A stretch of 64,000 nucleotides of DNA, from assembly GCF_047124445.1 (NCBI RefSeq), contig NZ_CP138921.1:2542001-2606000 (forward strand), in the 5' to 3' direction. The position numbers were made by a program, and so were the translations under genes. Source of the DNA: Shimia sp047124445. Its GTDB lineage: Bacteria; Pseudomonadota; Alphaproteobacteria; Rhodobacterales; Rhodobacteraceae. Each line of letters opens with the position of its first letter. Position 1 is the stretch's first letter. Below the pieces are notes generated by a model. That model saw only the letters and a list, made by a program, of their open reading frames with translations, did not search any database and was not told where the DNA came from. Of this stretch, positions 51,938-61,270 are shown piece by piece.

Positions 51938-53202
51938 TGCTCCTGTACCCTTTCAATATGGGCACCGACACCGCCCAGCTTCTCTTCAATCCGCTCATAA
52001 CCACGGTCCAGGTGATAGACGCGGCTCACGATGGTCTCGCCTTCCGCCGCCAATCCGGCCAGGATCAAGGACACAGAGGCCCGCAGGTCGGTCGCCATGA
52101 CGCGTGCGCCTTTGAGCTTCTCCACACCATGCACTGTTGCTGTGCCGCCGTGTACCTCAATATTCGCGCCCATACGAATGAGCTCCGGCGCGTGCATAAA
52201 GCGGTTCTCAAAAATCTTCTCTTCCAGCACCGAGGTGCCTTCGGCGGTGCACATCATCGCCATGAACTGCGCCTGAAGGTCGGTTGGGAAGCCCGGGAAC
52301 GGCTCTGTGGTCACATCCACGGCCTTCACCCGGCCATTCTTGCGCGCCACTTTGAGACCTTTTTCGGTCTCTTCCACGTCAATGCCCGCCTCATGCAGCT
52401 TGGCCACAAAGCTTTCGACCAAATCCAGACGCCCGCCCAGCAGCTCGACTTCGCCACCGCAGAACGCCGGTGCCAGCATAAAGGTGCCCAGTTCAATACG
52501 GTCAGTCACAACCGGATGAGTCGCGCCATGTAGACGGTCCACACCTTGCACGGTGATCTCCGAAGTGCCGTCGCCGTCAATCTGCGCACCCATTGCACGC
52601 AGGCAGGTCGCCAGATCCACAATCTCCGGCTCTCGCGCGGCGTTTTTGATCACTGTGGTGCCCTTGGCCAATGTCGCCGCCATCAGGATGTTTTCGGTGG
52701 CGCCCACAGAGGCAAAGGCCAACTCGATCACCGCACCCTTCAGGCCGTTTGGCGCCTTGGCGTGCAGATAGCCGTCTTTCAGCTCAATCTCTGCGCCCAG
52801 CTTCTCCAGACCAAAGATGTGTAAATCCATCGGGCGTGCGCCAATCGCACAGCCACCTGGCAGCGACACAACCGCATGGCCCAACCGCGCCAGCATTGGC
52901 CCCAGCACCAGATTGGACGCGCGCATCTTCCGCACAATGTCATAGTCGGCAATGTGGTTGTTGATGTCATGGCTCGACATCGCCAGCACCTTGCCGTCCT
53001 GCAGGCTGGTCACTTCCGCGCCCAGCGAGCCCAAAAGCTGGCTCATGGTTTTGATATCGCTCAGCCGTGGCGCATTGGTCAGCGTCAGCGGCTCTTCGCT
53101 CAACAGCGTGGCCGGCATCAGCGTCAGACAGGCGTTTTTGGCACCCGCAATCGGGATCTGCCCCTTAAGCGACCCATTGCCGCGTACAATAATCGAATCC
53201 AT
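51934..53202 (-). CDS. murA: UDP-N-acetylglucosamine 1-carboxyvinyltransferase
   Basis: A 422-residue EPSP-synthase-fold enzyme for the first committed step of peptidoglycan synthesis, moving enolpyruvate from PEP to UDP-GlcNAc. The active-site cysteine is present in LPGGCAIGARP, so fosfomycin sensitivity of the enzyme is expected from the family. The N-terminal AGAKNACLTLMPATLL is typical. It follows a small basic-protein gene with no gap. Confidence 0.97.
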   Translation of the reverse strand: MDSIIVRGNGSLKGQIPIAGAKNACLTLMPATLLSEEPLTLTNAPRLSDIKTMSQLLGSLGAEVTSLQDGKVLAMSSHDINNHIADYDIVRKMRASNLVLGPMLARLGHAVVSLPGGCAIGARPMDLHIFGLEKLGAEIELKDGYLHAKAPNGLKGAVIELAFASVGATENILMAATLAKGTTVIKNAAREPEIVDLATCLRAMGAQIDGDGTSEITVQGVDRLHGATHPVVTDRIELGTFMLAPAFCGGEVELLGGRLDLVESFVAKLHEAGIDVEETEKGLKVARKNGRVKAVDVTTEPFPGFPTDLQAQFMAMMCTAEGTSVLEEKIFENRFMHAPELIRMGANIEVHGGTATVHGVEKLKGARVMATDLRASVSLILAGLAAEGETIVSRVYHLDRGYERIEEKLGGVGAHIERVQEQ

Positions 53203-53379
53203 TTAATCCTGCCCTTTACTCTTCACTGCCTCAATTGAGTCGGTGGTCTCACTCTGCGCACGCGCTTTTGCCTGCGCTTTCCGGCGCCCCATATTGGCTT
53301 TTAACGCCGCTTTGAGCCGATCTTCACGGCTGGCGGCAGTTTTTTTGGCTTTATTTATAGGGGTCGATTTGTGTTCCAT
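53203..53379 (-). CDS. Small lysine-rich conserved protein upstream of murA
   Basis: A 58-residue frame: MEHKSTPINKAKKTAASRED, then a lysine/arginine-rich helix (RLKAALKANMGRRKAQAKAR) and an acidic tail. Its stop codon directly abuts the murA ATG, so it is co-transcribed. Similar small basic proteins precede murA in other Rhodobacteraceae. The ribosome site is weak. Function unknown. Confidence 0.7.
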   Translation of the reverse strand: MEHKSTPINKAKKTAASREDRLKAALKANMGRRKAQAKARAQSETTDSIEAVKSKGQD

Positions 53380-53466
53380 GCAGTTTCTTTACATGAGGCG
53401 CAAAAAAGGGTCCAGATTGCGCTTGCACATGTCGAAGTTTGGTCCTAAACACCGCGCCACGGTAAC

Positions 53467-53541
53467 GCTGCTGTAGCTCAGTGGTAGAGCGCACCCTTGG
53501 TAAGGGTGAGGTCGGGAGTTCAATCCTCCCCAGCAGCACCA
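53467..53541 (+). tRNA. tRNA-Thr (GGT)
   Basis: Acceptor GCTGCTG pairs with CAGCAGC, discriminator A and encoded CCA; D arm GTAGCTCAGTGGTAGAGC; anticodon loop CTTGGTAA gives GGU; T arm GGGAGTTCAATCCTCCC. Length 75 bases with CCA. Confidence 0.95.
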
Positions 53542-54312
53542 CCGGATCTTCCAGACAATTTGTATAGATGCCCGCCAAGGTAGAGCATCTTGCTGCGCTA
53601 GCTTTCAGCATGCAGCGCATGTCGCTACCAAGTTGGCTGCGCGCGCCCTTGCTTCAGGCCCAACCACACCAAACCGCCGTCAACAGAATCGCACCCAAAG
53701 GGGAATCAGCCAAACCGCGCCTGAAACCGCCCTAAAAAACCGTCAGCGATTCGAGCCACATCGTTCTCAAATCGCAACCAATTGCCACCCAACCAGAGAC
53801 TTGTCGCCAATTCACAAACAATTGCGCCAAGCCCCATGTGACATGACAGGCACAACACCGGACACGGCACCAACGCCGCCATTGGTTCACTTCTGGAAAC
53901 GACAATCAGGCATTTGAAGTAACGCGGGGGAAAGCCAAGCCAATAAGGGCGCAAATATGGCGCTACCCGGCACCTGAACGCCCTATTTCCCGCCCAGATT
54001 GCGCCCCAATTCGGAAACAATGCCCCCTATACCCCAACCGGCATTAACCAAAACTTAACGCTAAAACATGCCGCAATTTCCCCGCTTTTCGTCAAATTTT
54101 GCAGGTTTTTGTTTCTTCCTTGCCGCGATTGCATCATATTTAGAGCAAGTCCAACTGGGGGACGAGTTCTGGCTTGGGGCAGCCAAACGATATGTAGAGG
54201 GCATCAAATGATGCCGCGTAACTCACGCCAATCGGCGCGCTAAACCCACTTCTGCGGGTTCCGGGCGAGCGATGGCGGCTGACGCGGCTTGTGCGATGAG
54301 AAAGAGGGTACA
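53542..54312. other. Long gap before the Hint/RTX gene
   Basis: About 770 bases with no supported gene. The only frames are short and lack families. The right end must hold the promoter of the Hint protein gene. I see no tRNA, repeat array or clear operator. Confidence 0.5.
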
Positions 54313-56241
54313 ATGGCTGATCCAAACGGTCCGGGAATTGTAGACGGCACGCCAAGCGACGACGAAATGTCCGTTGGCTATGTCGACGTAGACGGCGATA
54401 CAATTGACAACAGCGGCAACGTCATCAGTGCCCAAGACGGCAACGATGACATTTCGGCTGGTAGCGGCGACGACACCATCTATGCGGGTGACGGAAGTGA
54501 CGTTGTCAGCGCAGGTGGCGGTGACGATGTGGTATACGGCGACGAAACCGACCACGCAGAAGGCCCTGTTGACGGCAGCGAACCAGGCGACGACTTCATC
54601 ACTGGCGATGCTGGCAACGACACCATCTACGGCGGTGGTGGCAACGACACCATCTTTGGGGATATCAATCCGGATGGCGCCAGCCCTGCGGGAGCCCGCG
54701 AAAGCTTCAACTGGAGCGAAGTGACCGGCTTTGCAGACGGCGCAGCCGTGCCAACCGGCTACACACAAGACACCGGTTCAGTCAGCGTATCCGTCTCGAC
54801 CACAACGTCCGGCGGCGGCGACTCCAGTTTTGCGACTGCCACACAGCTGCTCACCGACGTAGACACAGGCGACGAAGACGGCAACGTCAATTCCGGCGCA
54901 ACTTTGACCACCGGTACTGGCACCAATGCCAGCGTGACCAAAGGCGTCGATTTCTCCGAGCCTGTTGATAACGTGTTGTTCCGCATCAGCGACATTGATG
55001 AGAACGCTGTTGTGAAAGTCCGCGCTTGGGACGAAGACGGCAACGAAATCGAAGTCACCATGTTTGCCAGCGGCGATACCAACCTGCACCTGGTGGACAT
55101 CAACGGCGACGGCTCCACTGAGGCGGCCATCTCTGACGGCACCAACCCAAGTGACGCAGAAGACATCGACAACTCCGTGCTGGTGGCCATTCCTGGTCCG
55201 GTGGCGCGGATGGAAATCATCAACGTCAACCTGGACGGCGAGCCGTCTGACGTTGTGGTGTCTGACGTCTTCTATGACGCTGTCTCAACCACATCTCTGA
55301 GTGACGCTGACGACTCCCTGATGGGCGGCGAAGGCGAAGACCTGATCTACGGTCAAGAAGGCGACGACACCATTGACGGTGGCGCCGGCGCGGACCGTCT
55401 GGAAGGTGGCCAGGACGCTGACCGCTTTGTCATCGGCTCCGGCGAAGAGGGTGACGGCGACGTCATCCGCGGCGGCTCCACTGGTGACGACAACGACGTG
55501 CTGCAGCTTGATGGCACCGAAGGTGTGGACTGGCGCATCGTGGACGACGTTGTTGACAGCGACGGCAACGGCATCAACGGCACCGTGGAATTCCTCGACA
55601 GCACCGGCGACGAAGTTGTTGTGACCGGCACCGCCACCTTTGAGAACATCGAAGAGATTGTCTGCTTCACACCTGGCACCCGCATTCTGACCCCAATGGG
55701 CGAAGTGGCTGTAGAGAACCTGCGCGAAGGCGATCAGGTTGTGACACGCGACAATGGTCTGCAGACCATCCGCTGGGCAGGCCGCAAGCATGTGTCTGGC
55801 CGTGACCTGATGGTGCGTCCGGAACTGCGTCCAATTCTGATCAAACAGGGTGCACTGGGTCCAAACCAGCCAGAGCGTGACATGATGGTTTCCCCATCCC
55901 ACCGCATGCTGCTGGTGTCCGAGCAAGCCGAACTGCTCTTTGAAGAGCGTGAAGTTCTGGTTGCTGCTAAGCACCTGACCCACCTCGACGGTGTGGAGCA
56001 GATCGACGTGGTTGGCGTGGACTACATTCACTTCCTCTGTGACAACCACGAAGTGGTGCTCGCAGACGGCGCATGGAGCGAAAGCTTCCAGCCGGGTGAA
56101 TACTCCATGAACGGCATCGGCAAAGAGCAGCGCGACGAAATCTACGCCCTGTTCCCGGAGCTGCAGCAGCGTGAAGGTCTGGCCGGGTACACCGCCGCCC
56201 GCCTGTCGCTGAAGCGCCACGAGGCCAAACTGCTGGGCTAA
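54313..56241 (+). CDS. RTX-repeat protein with C-terminal Hint (hedgehog/intein) domain
   Basis: A 642-residue acidic secreted-type protein. It has RTX calcium-binding nonapeptides at about residues 40-75, 90-125 and 345-380 (for example GNDTIYGGGGNDTIFGD), a beta-rich middle domain and a Hint domain at ~455-600 starting CFTPGTRILTPMGEVAVENL, with DGVE and DNHEVVLADGA later. Proteins of this type are abundant in Roseobacters and are exported by type I systems. GAGGGTACA precedes the ATG at 54313. The Hint cysteine is kept, so autoprocessing is possible but unproven. No type I secretion genes are adjacent. Confidence 0.85.
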   Translation: MADPNGPGIVDGTPSDDEMSVGYVDVDGDTIDNSGNVISAQDGNDDISAGSGDDTIYAGDGSDVVSAGGGDDVVYGDETDHAEGPVDGSEPGDDFITGDAGNDTIYGGGGNDTIFGDINPDGASPAGARESFNWSEVTGFADGAAVPTGYTQDTGSVSVSVSTTTSGGGDSSFATATQLLTDVDTGDEDGNVNSGATLTTGTGTNASVTKGVDFSEPVDNVLFRISDIDENAVVKVRAWDEDGNEIEVTMFASGDTNLHLVDINGDGSTEAAISDGTNPSDAEDIDNSVLVAIPGPVARMEIINVNLDGEPSDVVVSDVFYDAVSTTSLSDADDSLMGGEGEDLIYGQEGDDTIDGGAGADRLEGGQDADRFVIGSGEEGDGDVIRGGSTGDDNDVLQLDGTEGVDWRIVDDVVDSDGNGINGTVEFLDSTGDEVVVTGTATFENIEEIVCFTPGTRILTPMGEVAVENLREGDQVVTRDNGLQTIRWAGRKHVSGRDLMVRPELRPILIKQGALGPNQPERDMMVSPSHRMLLVSEQAELLFEEREVLVAAKHLTHLDGVEQIDVVGVDYIHFLCDNHEVVLADGAWSESFQPGEYSMNGIGKEQRDEIYALFPELQQREGLAGYTAARLSLKRHEAKLLG

Positions 56242-56270
56242 CCCCCACAGTCACAAGTTCGCTATGGGAT

Positions 56271-56292
56271 GGGTCGACCTTCGGGTCGGCCC
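56271..56292 (+). terminator. Terminator after the Hint gene
   Basis: A nine-pair stem GGGTCGACC / GGTCGGCCC with one G-U pair and a stable TTCG tetraloop, 30 bases after the stop codon, followed by GTCTCGTTT. Confidence 0.7.
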
Positions 56293-56484
56293 GTCTCGTT
56301 TATACAGCGCCTCACCTTCCTGAAAGAATCTGTGACACGAATGTCTTGAGAGCGCCGAAGGTGCGGCAGAGTATTCGTGTCTAAAATTAAGGCGGGGCGC
56401 TTTTGGGCAGCAACCTAGCGCTGGACACTCACGTCGGAATGCCGTCAATTTGCTTAACACGCAAAGTTCTGACCGGAGCCCCCC

Positions 56485-57261
56485 ATGCCAGCGCCTCACA
56501 ATCCTTTCAAAGCCGCTCTTGCCAACAAACAGCCCCAGATCGGTTGCTGGATGTGTTTTGGCGAGACCGTCGCCGCCGAGCTGATGAGCTCCACGGGATT
56601 TGACTGGCTCGTGGTGGATGGCGAACACGGCCCCAATGATCTGCGCTCCATCACCGATCAACTGCGCGCACTGGAGCCGACCAGCAGCCACGCAGTGGTG
56701 CGCGTGCCCATTGGCGAAGACTGGGTGCTCAAACAAGTTCTGGATGCGGGCGCACAAACCGTCCTGGTGCCGATGGTAGATACTGGCGCACAGGCCGAGG
56801 CCATTGTACGCGCCTGTCGCTATGCGCCGGACGGCGTGCGCGGTATGGGCGGCTACGGCGCGCGCGTCACCCAATTTGGCAACATCCCAGACTACGGCAC
56901 CACCGCCAATGCAGAAATCTGTGTGCTGGTGCAGGCCGAAACCCGCACCGCCATCAAAAACCTCGACAGCATTTTGGCAGTAGAGGGCGTGGATGGTGTG
57001 TTCATCGGCCCCGCCGACCTCTCTGCCGACATGGGCTTCCCCGGCCAGCCCGAAGCGCCCGAAGTGCAGGCCGTCATCAAAGACGCCATCACCCGCATCG
57101 CTGCCGCTGGCAAAGCCCCTGGAATCCTGACCTTTTCGATGGCGGCCGCCAAAACCTACCTCGATCTCGGCGCCACCTTTGTCGCCGTGGGCATCGACAC
57201 GGTGGTCCTGGCCCAAGCCGCCCGCGCGCTGAGCCGCGACGCCAAAGCGCTGATCAAGTAA
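56485..57261 (+). CDS. HpcH/HpaI-family class II aldolase
   Basis: A 258-residue (beta/alpha)8 enzyme of the 2-keto-3-deoxy-acid aldolase/citrate-lyase-beta superfamily. The metal-binding region is in WLVVDGEHGPNDL, and the substrate residues lie around QAETRTAIKNLD and GPADLSADMG. It splits a 2-keto-3-deoxy acid into pyruvate and an aldehyde; the exact substrate is not clear. AGGAGCCCCCC? is absent, but GGAGCC lies eight bases before the ATG. A terminator follows. Confidence 0.9.
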   Translation: MPAPHNPFKAALANKQPQIGCWMCFGETVAAELMSSTGFDWLVVDGEHGPNDLRSITDQLRALEPTSSHAVVRVPIGEDWVLKQVLDAGAQTVLVPMVDTGAQAEAIVRACRYAPDGVRGMGGYGARVTQFGNIPDYGTTANAEICVLVQAETRTAIKNLDSILAVEGVDGVFIGPADLSADMGFPGQPEAPEVQAVIKDAITRIAAAGKAPGILTFSMAAAKTYLDLGATFVAVGIDTVVLAQAARALSRDAKALIK

Positions 57262-57267
57262 CAAAAA

Positions 57268-57287
57268 GGGCGCCATCATTGGCGCCC
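57268..57287. terminator. Bidirectional terminator between convergent genes
   Basis: A perfect seven-pair stem GGGCGCC / GGCGCCC with a six-base loop. It is followed by TGTT on the plus strand and TTTTTG on the minus strand, so it serves both the aldolase and the DUF3604 gene. Confidence 0.8.
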
Positions 57288-57309
57288 TGTTACCTGGATT
57301 GAACAGAGA

Positions 57310-59283
57310 TTACCCCTTGGGTGGTGTGTACCAGATCGGTGAGGAATACGCCCGCTCCTGATGGATCAGCTGCGCCTCTGCTGGCAGCTCAATGCCATAG
57401 CGGAGCTTGTCATAGACCACCCAGCGCGGGGTCGGGATTTCCAGCACCCGCACATAGTAAAACGCCGGTTCCGCCGGATCGAAATCCGGATCACTCCACA
57501 CCGAGGTCAACTCAGACGCGCCAATGGTGTTGGACCAACTCGCGGTCTCGATATCCACGGTGTTGCCCACCGCTGGCACCTTGCCATTGGCGTCCATCTC
57601 GCGCCCGTCCGACCAGGCCACGTCATAGACCTTCTCGTGTAGTTTCCCTTCGGCATCCATCCAGCCTTTGATCACCTGCATCCGGTCCAGATTGGCCCCA
57701 ATCGGATCGCGCAGTGCCGCGAGCAGGAAGCTTGGCGCGCTATCACCTTCGTTGGGGCGCAGGTCACCGCCCATCGGCACGCCTTTGGAGTAGCCGACCA
57801 CAGCGGGATTGCGGGTGCGCAGGTCATCATCCGTGAATTCCCAGCCGCCAAAGAACCGCAGGCCCATACGCGGACCGGTGGTCGCATAGGTCTCCTTGCG
57901 CTTGAAGGCATCAAAGATCGCTGACCGGGTGTTCTCGGTCGCCCAAACCGCAGTATAGCCAGAGGCAACCAACTGGTGCCCCTCAATGCGCCCAAGATCG
58001 CTGGCAATAAACGGATGCTCGATCCGAGTCGGCGACGGCTCCACGCTCACCGATTTGGAAAAGAAATTGTCCTCTTCGGCGGTGGCCAGCGCCGTGTGGC
58101 TGTCGGTTGCGCCACCCAAACCAAATTTATACGGGTTCACGCCAAATTTCTTCTCCAGCGCCAAACCAAGTTTCAGCGCCTCGCGGGCATATTCCCCCGC
58201 CAGCATGTCCTCGGTCTTGAGCTCGGTCAGATCGAGGTTGCCTGCATCCCAGTTCTCATAGTCCGCAAATTCGTCATCCGGGCTCAGGAACGGATGCGCC
58301 TCGCCGTCACCCTTGATCTGGGTAACCTCATAATGCGGCTCCCACTTGGCGCGCAGCTGCACATATTCCTCATCCACCTTGCCCCCGTGATAGGTGTCTT
58401 CCGTCGGGAACATCCAACCATTGGACAGGTTGCCGTTGTGGGCAAAGGCCACCGCCCGCCCGCCGGTTTTCGCCTGATACTCTTCCAGCCAATTCCAAAG
58501 GTGATAGGGATCAGTATCGCCATACGGCGGCTGTGTCACTGGTGGCACCACTTGCAACGCCCGCGTTGGCCCATCGCGCAGCATCACGTTGCGGTGCAGG
58601 TTGAAGCCCTTGGGCACAGAGGTCCATTCAAAGCCGATAAACGCGGTGAACCGCCCGGGATCATTGTGATCCTCCGCCGCATTCACAATCTTTTCCCAGG
58701 TAAAGGCAAAGGGATCCGCGCCAGGGCTGTAACTCTCCACCAGCAACTCCGGCAGCGTCATCTGCGAGAAGTTGGTGATCAAATCAAACGCCGTCTTCCC
58801 GGCCTCAGCCCCACCTTTCTTGTAGCCCTCATACCATTCGCGCCCTTTGGGGTCTGCCAAAACCCCTGGCTTGCCCGCCTGCAAATCCGGCGCAAACCCC
58901 ATCAGGTCGGTGTGATCGGTCAACACCATCCAATCCAGCGGTCGGCTCAGCTTCACCGGCTGCCCTGTGGAGGACACCACCTGCTCCCCTTTGGCAAACC
59001 GCCAGGCATCATCCGGTCCCAGAATATTGCCAAACGCGCCCGCATCCAGCGACAGGCCGGTGTGCAAATGGGTCTCGCCCCACAATGGGAAAGTCGGGAA
59101 CGACCGGTTGGCATAGGGCGAATACGGCGCATCGGCAAAACCGCTCTCCGCCGCCTCTTCGGAGGGTACAACCTGCGTCTTCCCCTCTGTCGCGAGCAAG
59201 AGCGTCGCCGCGCCCAAAGCGGCAGCACACAACAGCGCGCGGGGGGATGTGGTCTGGTAAATCACGGACAAGGCCTGAGCCAT
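57310..59283 (-). CDS. DUF3604-family exported protein (core copy)
   Basis: A 657-residue protein with a signal sequence (residues ~10-35, ALLCAAALGAATLLLA) and a full DUF3604 domain. Metal-site-like motifs match those of the island copy: LWGETHLHTGLSLDAG, WMVLTDHTDLMGF, AFAHNGNLSNGWM and GLGGATDSHTALA. GGAGGTGTCCT precedes the ATG at 59283; the frame extends further upstream without support. Function unknown. Its paralogue sits at 32726-34651. Confidence 0.9.
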   Translation of the reverse strand: MAQALSVIYQTTSPRALLCAAALGAATLLLATEGKTQVVPSEEAAESGFADAPYSPYANRSFPTFPLWGETHLHTGLSLDAGAFGNILGPDDAWRFAKGEQVVSSTGQPVKLSRPLDWMVLTDHTDLMGFAPDLQAGKPGVLADPKGREWYEGYKKGGAEAGKTAFDLITNFSQMTLPELLVESYSPGADPFAFTWEKIVNAAEDHNDPGRFTAFIGFEWTSVPKGFNLHRNVMLRDGPTRALQVVPPVTQPPYGDTDPYHLWNWLEEYQAKTGGRAVAFAHNGNLSNGWMFPTEDTYHGGKVDEEYVQLRAKWEPHYEVTQIKGDGEAHPFLSPDDEFADYENWDAGNLDLTELKTEDMLAGEYAREALKLGLALEKKFGVNPYKFGLGGATDSHTALATAEEDNFFSKSVSVEPSPTRIEHPFIASDLGRIEGHQLVASGYTAVWATENTRSAIFDAFKRKETYATTGPRMGLRFFGGWEFTDDDLRTRNPAVVGYSKGVPMGGDLRPNEGDSAPSFLLAALRDPIGANLDRMQVIKGWMDAEGKLHEKVYDVAWSDGREMDANGKVPAVGNTVDIETASWSNTIGASELTSVWSDPDFDPAEPAFYYVRVLEIPTPRWVVYDKLRYGIELPAEAQLIHQERAYSSPIWYTPPKG

Positions 59284-59722
59284 AGGACACCTCCAAAAAA
59301 TAGAATGCTGACACGCCTGATACGAAATGGCGCGACGGAAAGGGAATTGAATGTGGGGTCTTATCGCTCCACGGTAGCGCAAAACCGCGTCAAACCAAGT
59401 AAAAACGACTCCCAGATTCTCTCCAAGCCTAGCGGCACCCCCTACGGATACGGAAAATCCAGCGCAAAACTTAGGCACTTGCTTGGGCGTCAGCCCTGCA
59501 ACTCTTTCTATGAAACATTGAAAATACTCTGGCCTAACCCTTAAAAACCAAGGATATGGAGCGCAGCCAACAAAGCCCGCGCAGGCTGTTGGTCCCCTGT
59601 GTGACGGCCGCTGCTGAAGTTTATCTTGCAAGAACGGCAGGCCAGTTTTTAGGGTGAATGCGTAAGAAATTCAGCGGTTTTGCCTTTTTTCATGCGCAAT
59701 TCCCGCAGCCAGGGGGACAGAT
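59284..59722. other. Divergent promoter gap
   Basis: About 440 bases between the divergent DUF3604 and nucleoside transporter genes. It must hold both promoters. I see no small gene, tRNA or convincing riboswitch. AGGGGGACAG at the right end is the ribosome site of the ABC ATPase. Confidence 0.5.
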
Positions 59723-61270
59723 ATGAGCACACCACTACTCTCCATCAGGGGGTTGACCAAGACCTACCCCGGCGTGGTGGCCAACGACGATGTCTCCTTT
59801 GACATCGGCACCAACGAGGTGCACGCCCTGCTTGGCGAAAACGGTGCCGGAAAATCCACGCTGGTGAAAATGATCTACGGTCTGGTGAAGCCTGACAGCG
59901 GCACCATGACCTGGAACGGCCAGCCCTTTGCGCCCGCCGAACCCAAAGCCGCCCGCGCCTCTGGCGTGGCGATGGTGTTTCAGCACTTCTCGCTGTTTGA
60001 CGCTCTGTCTGTTGCGGAAAACGTGGCGCTTGGCATGGAGAACCCACCGGCCATGCGCGACCTCGCCCGCCGCATCCGCCGGGTGTCGGAAACCTATGGC
60101 CTGCCGCTGGACCCCAACCGCACCGTGGGTGATCTTTCTGCCGGGGAACGCCAGCGTGTGGAAATCATCCGCTGCCTGCTGCAAGACCCCAAACTGCTGA
60201 TCATGGACGAGCCGACCTCGGTGCTGACCCCACAGGAGGTCGACATCCTGTTCCAGACGCTGAACAAGCTGAAGGCCGAGGGCACCTCGATCCTCTATAT
60301 CTCCCACAAGCTCGAAGAAATCCGCGCGCTCTGTGACCACGCCACCATTCTGCGCCTTGGCAAAAACGTCGGCGAATGTGTGCCTGCCGAGACCTCTGCC
60401 CGCGACATGGCGGAAATGATGGTCGGCGACACCCTGCAAACCCCCACCCGCACCACCGAGAAAGCGGGCGAGGTTGTGCTGGACGTCTCCGGCCTAACAC
60501 TGGAGCCCACCAATCCGTTTGGCACCACACTCAAAAACATCCACTTCACTGTGCGCGCAGGCGAGATCCTCGGCATCGGCGGCGTGGCGGGCAACGGTCA
60601 GGACGAGCTTTTGGCCGCGCTGTCTGGCGAGTCCCTGACCTGGCCAGACTCGATCAAAGTCAACGGCAAAGACGTGGCCAACCTCGGCCCCAATGCGCGG
60701 CGCGAACTCGGCATTCTGGCCGCCCCAGAAGAACGCCTCGGCCATGCCGCCGCGCCGGACCTGAGCCTGACCGAAAACGCCCTGCTCACTGGTGCCATCC
60801 GCGAAGGGCTGACCAGCAATGGCTTTGTAAACTGGTCCAAGACCACAGACTTTGCCGACACCATCATCAAAGAGTTTGACGTGCGCACCCCCGGCAACCA
60901 CGTGGCGGCTCGTGCGCTTTCTGGGGGCAACCTGCAGAAATTTGTGATCGGCCGCGAAGTGCTGCAACGCCCGGAAGTGTTGGTGGTGAACCAACCAACA
61001 TGGGGCGTGGACGCCGCCGCAGCCGCCTCGATCCGGCAGGCCCTACTAGACTTGGCCGCAGGGGGCGCCGCGATTGTGGTGATCTCGCAAGATCTTGATG
61101 AACTTATGGAAATCTCCGACCGATTTGGCGCGCTGAACGAAGGTCGCATGTCCGACATCCGCCCCGCCGCCGGTCTCTCGATTGATGAAATTGGCCTGAT
61201 GATGGGCGGTGCCCATGGCATGGAAGTTGCCCATGTGGGCGATGAAGAACAAGAAGGAGCAAGCGCATGA
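59723..61270 (+). CDS. Nucleoside/purine-type ABC transporter ATP-binding protein
   Basis: A 515-residue double ABC ATPase (two fused nucleotide-binding domains) of the BMP-type importers. The first domain has GENGAGKST, LSAGERQRVEI and LLIMDEPTSVL; the second has a degenerate Walker A (GVAGNGQDE) and LSGGNLQKFV, as in the RbsA-like layout. It powers uptake of nucleosides or purines at the inner membrane. Genes for two permeases and the solute receptor follow with overlaps (ATGA, then TAATG). Confidence 0.92.
   Translation: MSTPLLSIRGLTKTYPGVVANDDVSFDIGTNEVHALLGENGAGKSTLVKMIYGLVKPDSGTMTWNGQPFAPAEPKAARASGVAMVFQHFSLFDALSVAENVALGMENPPAMRDLARRIRRVSETYGLPLDPNRTVGDLSAGERQRVEIIRCLLQDPKLLIMDEPTSVLTPQEVDILFQTLNKLKAEGTSILYISHKLEEIRALCDHATILRLGKNVGECVPAETSARDMAEMMVGDTLQTPTRTTEKAGEVVLDVSGLTLEPTNPFGTTLKNIHFTVRAGEILGIGGVAGNGQDELLAALSGESLTWPDSIKVNGKDVANLGPNARRELGILAAPEERLGHAAAPDLSLTENALLTGAIREGLTSNGFVNWSKTTDFADTIIKEFDVRTPGNHVAARALSGGNLQKFVIGREVLQRPEVLVVNQPTWGVDAAAAASIRQALLDLAAGGAAIVVISQDLDELMEISDRFGALNEGRMSDIRPAAGLSIDEIGLMMGGAHGMEVAHVGDEEQEGASA

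Noticed and set aside
51457..52533. 358-codon plus-strand open frame
   Set aside because: Spans two clear minus-strand genes (DUF2948 and murA) as antisense; proline/arginine-rich and without homologue features.
54400..54660. Tandem DNA repeat or CRISPR-like array
   Set aside because: The periodic pattern is coding: RTX nonapeptides in frame in the Hint protein. No spacer-repeat structure is seen anywhere in the window.
55285..56220. 311-codon minus-strand open frame
   Set aside because: Antisense of the Hint domain region; the repeat-rich GC composition keeps the other strand open.
57976..59544. 522-codon plus-strand open frame
   Set aside because: Antisense shadow of the DUF3604 gene at 57310-59283, which has a signal peptide, ribosome site and paralogue.
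59284..59722. Purine riboswitch upstream of the nucleoside transporter
   Set aside because: I looked for the three-way-junction core and the conserved loop sequences and did not find them.
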